A stretch of DNA of 45,297 nucleotides from Nesterenkonia sp. PF2B19 (GTDB lineage Bacteria > Actinomycetota > Actinomycetes > Actinomycetales > Micrococcaceae): assembly GCF_001758425.2 (NCBI RefSeq), contig NZ_MDSS02000028.1, forward strand, positions 1-45,297, written 5' to 3'. Below are positions 44,073 through 45,297 of the stretch, piece after piece. Position numbers and translations under genes: made by a program. The stretch's first letter is position 1, and each line of letters starts with the position of its first letter. Under the pieces are notes generated by a model that saw only the letters and a list, made by a program, of their open reading frames with translations, was not told the DNA's origin and did not search any database.

Positions 44073-45297
44073 TCAGCGCAGCCGCAGGCCCCGGTGGCGG
44101 TTCAGGGCGGCGTGCAGCTCGTGCCTCCGCGGCCGCGCCATCGCCCCCGGATGGCCCTGGTGCGGGGACAGGGCGTCCAGGCCCTGGGCGTCCATCCGGT
44201 GCAGCAGCTCCTCGACGATCTCGGCCACCGTGCGTCGTCCGTCGGCCAGTTCGGCGGCGCGATCCAGCGCGTGGGCCAGGGCGGCCGTCTGCAGGGGGTC
44301 CATCAGTTGGGAGACCGCGAGAGGTCGACGTCGTTACCGCCCTGCTGGATCACCGCCCGGCCGCGCGCCCGCGCGGGCTTGGGGCGGCCGCCTCGGCCGC
44401 GTCGCGCCCGGTTCGCTGTCGCTCCGCGGGGATCCGAGCTCGGGAACTCGTGGCGAGGCCGCCGCGAACAGCGTCTCCGTGGCCCCTTCCCCGCTGCCGA
44501 CCGACGAGGTCGGCTCGGCCAGTGCCTTCGCCTGCTCGGTCACGTCGGTCGGCACATAGGAGTCGAGGGCGATCACGTGGTCGGCGACGTCGAAGAAGGC
44601 GCCGGAGCCGCCGGCCACCAGGACCGTGGAGACGCCCTGTTCGGTGTGCAGGGGGCGGATGCGCTCCACGAACGGGGTGATCGGCTCCCGGTCGGCCGGG
44701 ATGAGCTGGCGCATGCGCTCGTCCCGGATCATGAAGTTCGTCGCCGAGGTGTCCTCGTCGATCAGCAGCACGTCGGCCTGCGCCTGGACGGCCTCCACCA
44801 GGGAGGCGGCCTGGGAGGTGGAGCCGGAGGCGTTGGTGGTGGAGAAGCGGCGGGTGTCGGTGCCGGAGGGCAGGTCCCCGATGAACGGGGAGATGTCCAC
44901 ACCGGTCACCGCGCGGCCGTCCTCGGCACGGATGGCGACGGCGTCGGGTCGGGTGATCACCCATTCGCGGCCGTCGCGCCCACATGCGGGTGCACGCCGC
45001 GTTCGATCGCCCGCAGCAGGGTGGACTTCCCGTGATAGCCGCCGCCGATGATCACTGTGATCCCCTCCGGGATCCCCATGCCCGTGACCTGGACTCCGCT
45101 GGGCAGGTCGAAGCTCACGCGCAGGGAGTCCGGAGAGCGGAACGGCGTGGCGGCCGAGGAGTCCAGAGGCAGGTCCGAGTCTCCGGCCCGGCGGGGCAGC
45201 AGGCGCCACGTCGCCCACGAAGGCCACCAGCCGGCCCCGGCGAGCTGGTCGCGCAGGTGCTGCTGGTCCCGGTGCAGGGTCACGTGGCGTCGCAGCG
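44073..45297 (-). pseudogene. PF09818-type predicted ABC-class ATPase, frameshifted and cut by window edge
   Basis: Pieces of one protein appear in several minus-strand frames. In order they are: a segment with LLPRRAGDSD, SPDSLRVSFDLPSG and VTGMGIPEGITVIIGGGYHGKSTLLRAIERGV (Walker A GGGYHGKST); then WVITRPDAVAIRAEDGRAVTGVDISPFIGDLP, LLIDEDTSATNFMIRDERM and VSTVLVAGGSGAFFDVADHVI; then GRAVIQQGGNDVDLS; and finally VSQLMDPLQTAALAHALDRAA to the stop at 44073. This is the complete order of an ABC_ATPase (PF09818) protein. Breaks lie near 45227, 45205, 44980, 44390 and 44318. The N terminus is outside the window. The function of the family is unknown. So many breaks with all motifs kept suggests poor base quality here, or a very young pseudogene. 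Confidence 0.75.

Overview
The window is GC-rich (roughly 70 percent in most genes) with strong Shine-Dalgarno sites, GntR/FadR and LacI-type operators, a DUF222/HNH gene, EtfBA and an Rv2629-like ribosome factor. This points to an actinomycete, probably of the order Micrococcales; the genus cannot be fixed from the sequence alone. No rRNA, tRNA or CRISPR array was seen.

Layout. 1-658: 5' part of a DUF222/HNH-type gene. 979-8714: an L-rhamnose catabolic locus (PfpI-like protein, rhaM, two gene remnants, rhaI, alpha/beta hydrolase, rhaD, rhaB) with two matching LacI-type operators but no regulator or intact transporter. 8745-12851: a lactate module, with lldP and a FadR-type regulator facing lldD and a perfect palindromic operator at each promoter. 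12811-20094: housekeeping and transport genes: two small membrane proteins, an AEC carrier, fructosamine kinase, an Nramp-like transporter without the usual metal motifs, etfBA and a FetB-like permease. 20099-27121: a second FadR-type regulator divergent from an oligopeptide-type ABC importer operon that ends in two RidA paralogues, one lacking the signature arginine.

27240-30883 is a lower-GC, translationally coupled five-gene operon: a 108-residue single-span peptide with two cysteines, an ABC ATPase, a two-span membrane protein, a large membrane permease and an S2P-type metalloprotease. It looks like a peptide maturation/export (bacteriocin or signalling) system that I cannot match to a named family, and it is the best candidate for something undescribed. 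31000-35568 holds a CitE-like lyase, an acyl-CoA dehydrogenase, an eRF1-like (Rv2629-type) factor and a sorbitol-dehydrogenase-like enzyme.

35596-44049 is a Wadjet (JetABCD) anti-plasmid operon bracketed by a complete IS30-family element on one side and a 73-bp mini-element with the same termini on the other, as if it travels as an island. It sits between the dehydrogenase gene and a PF09818-type ATPase gene that runs off the right edge.

A caution applies throughout. About 17 single-base frameshifts interrupt otherwise full-length genes, clustered at 2-8 kb, 38-41 kb and 44-45 kb, and most look like one-base losses in G/C runs. They may be sequencing indels rather than real decay. Each is flagged in its entry.
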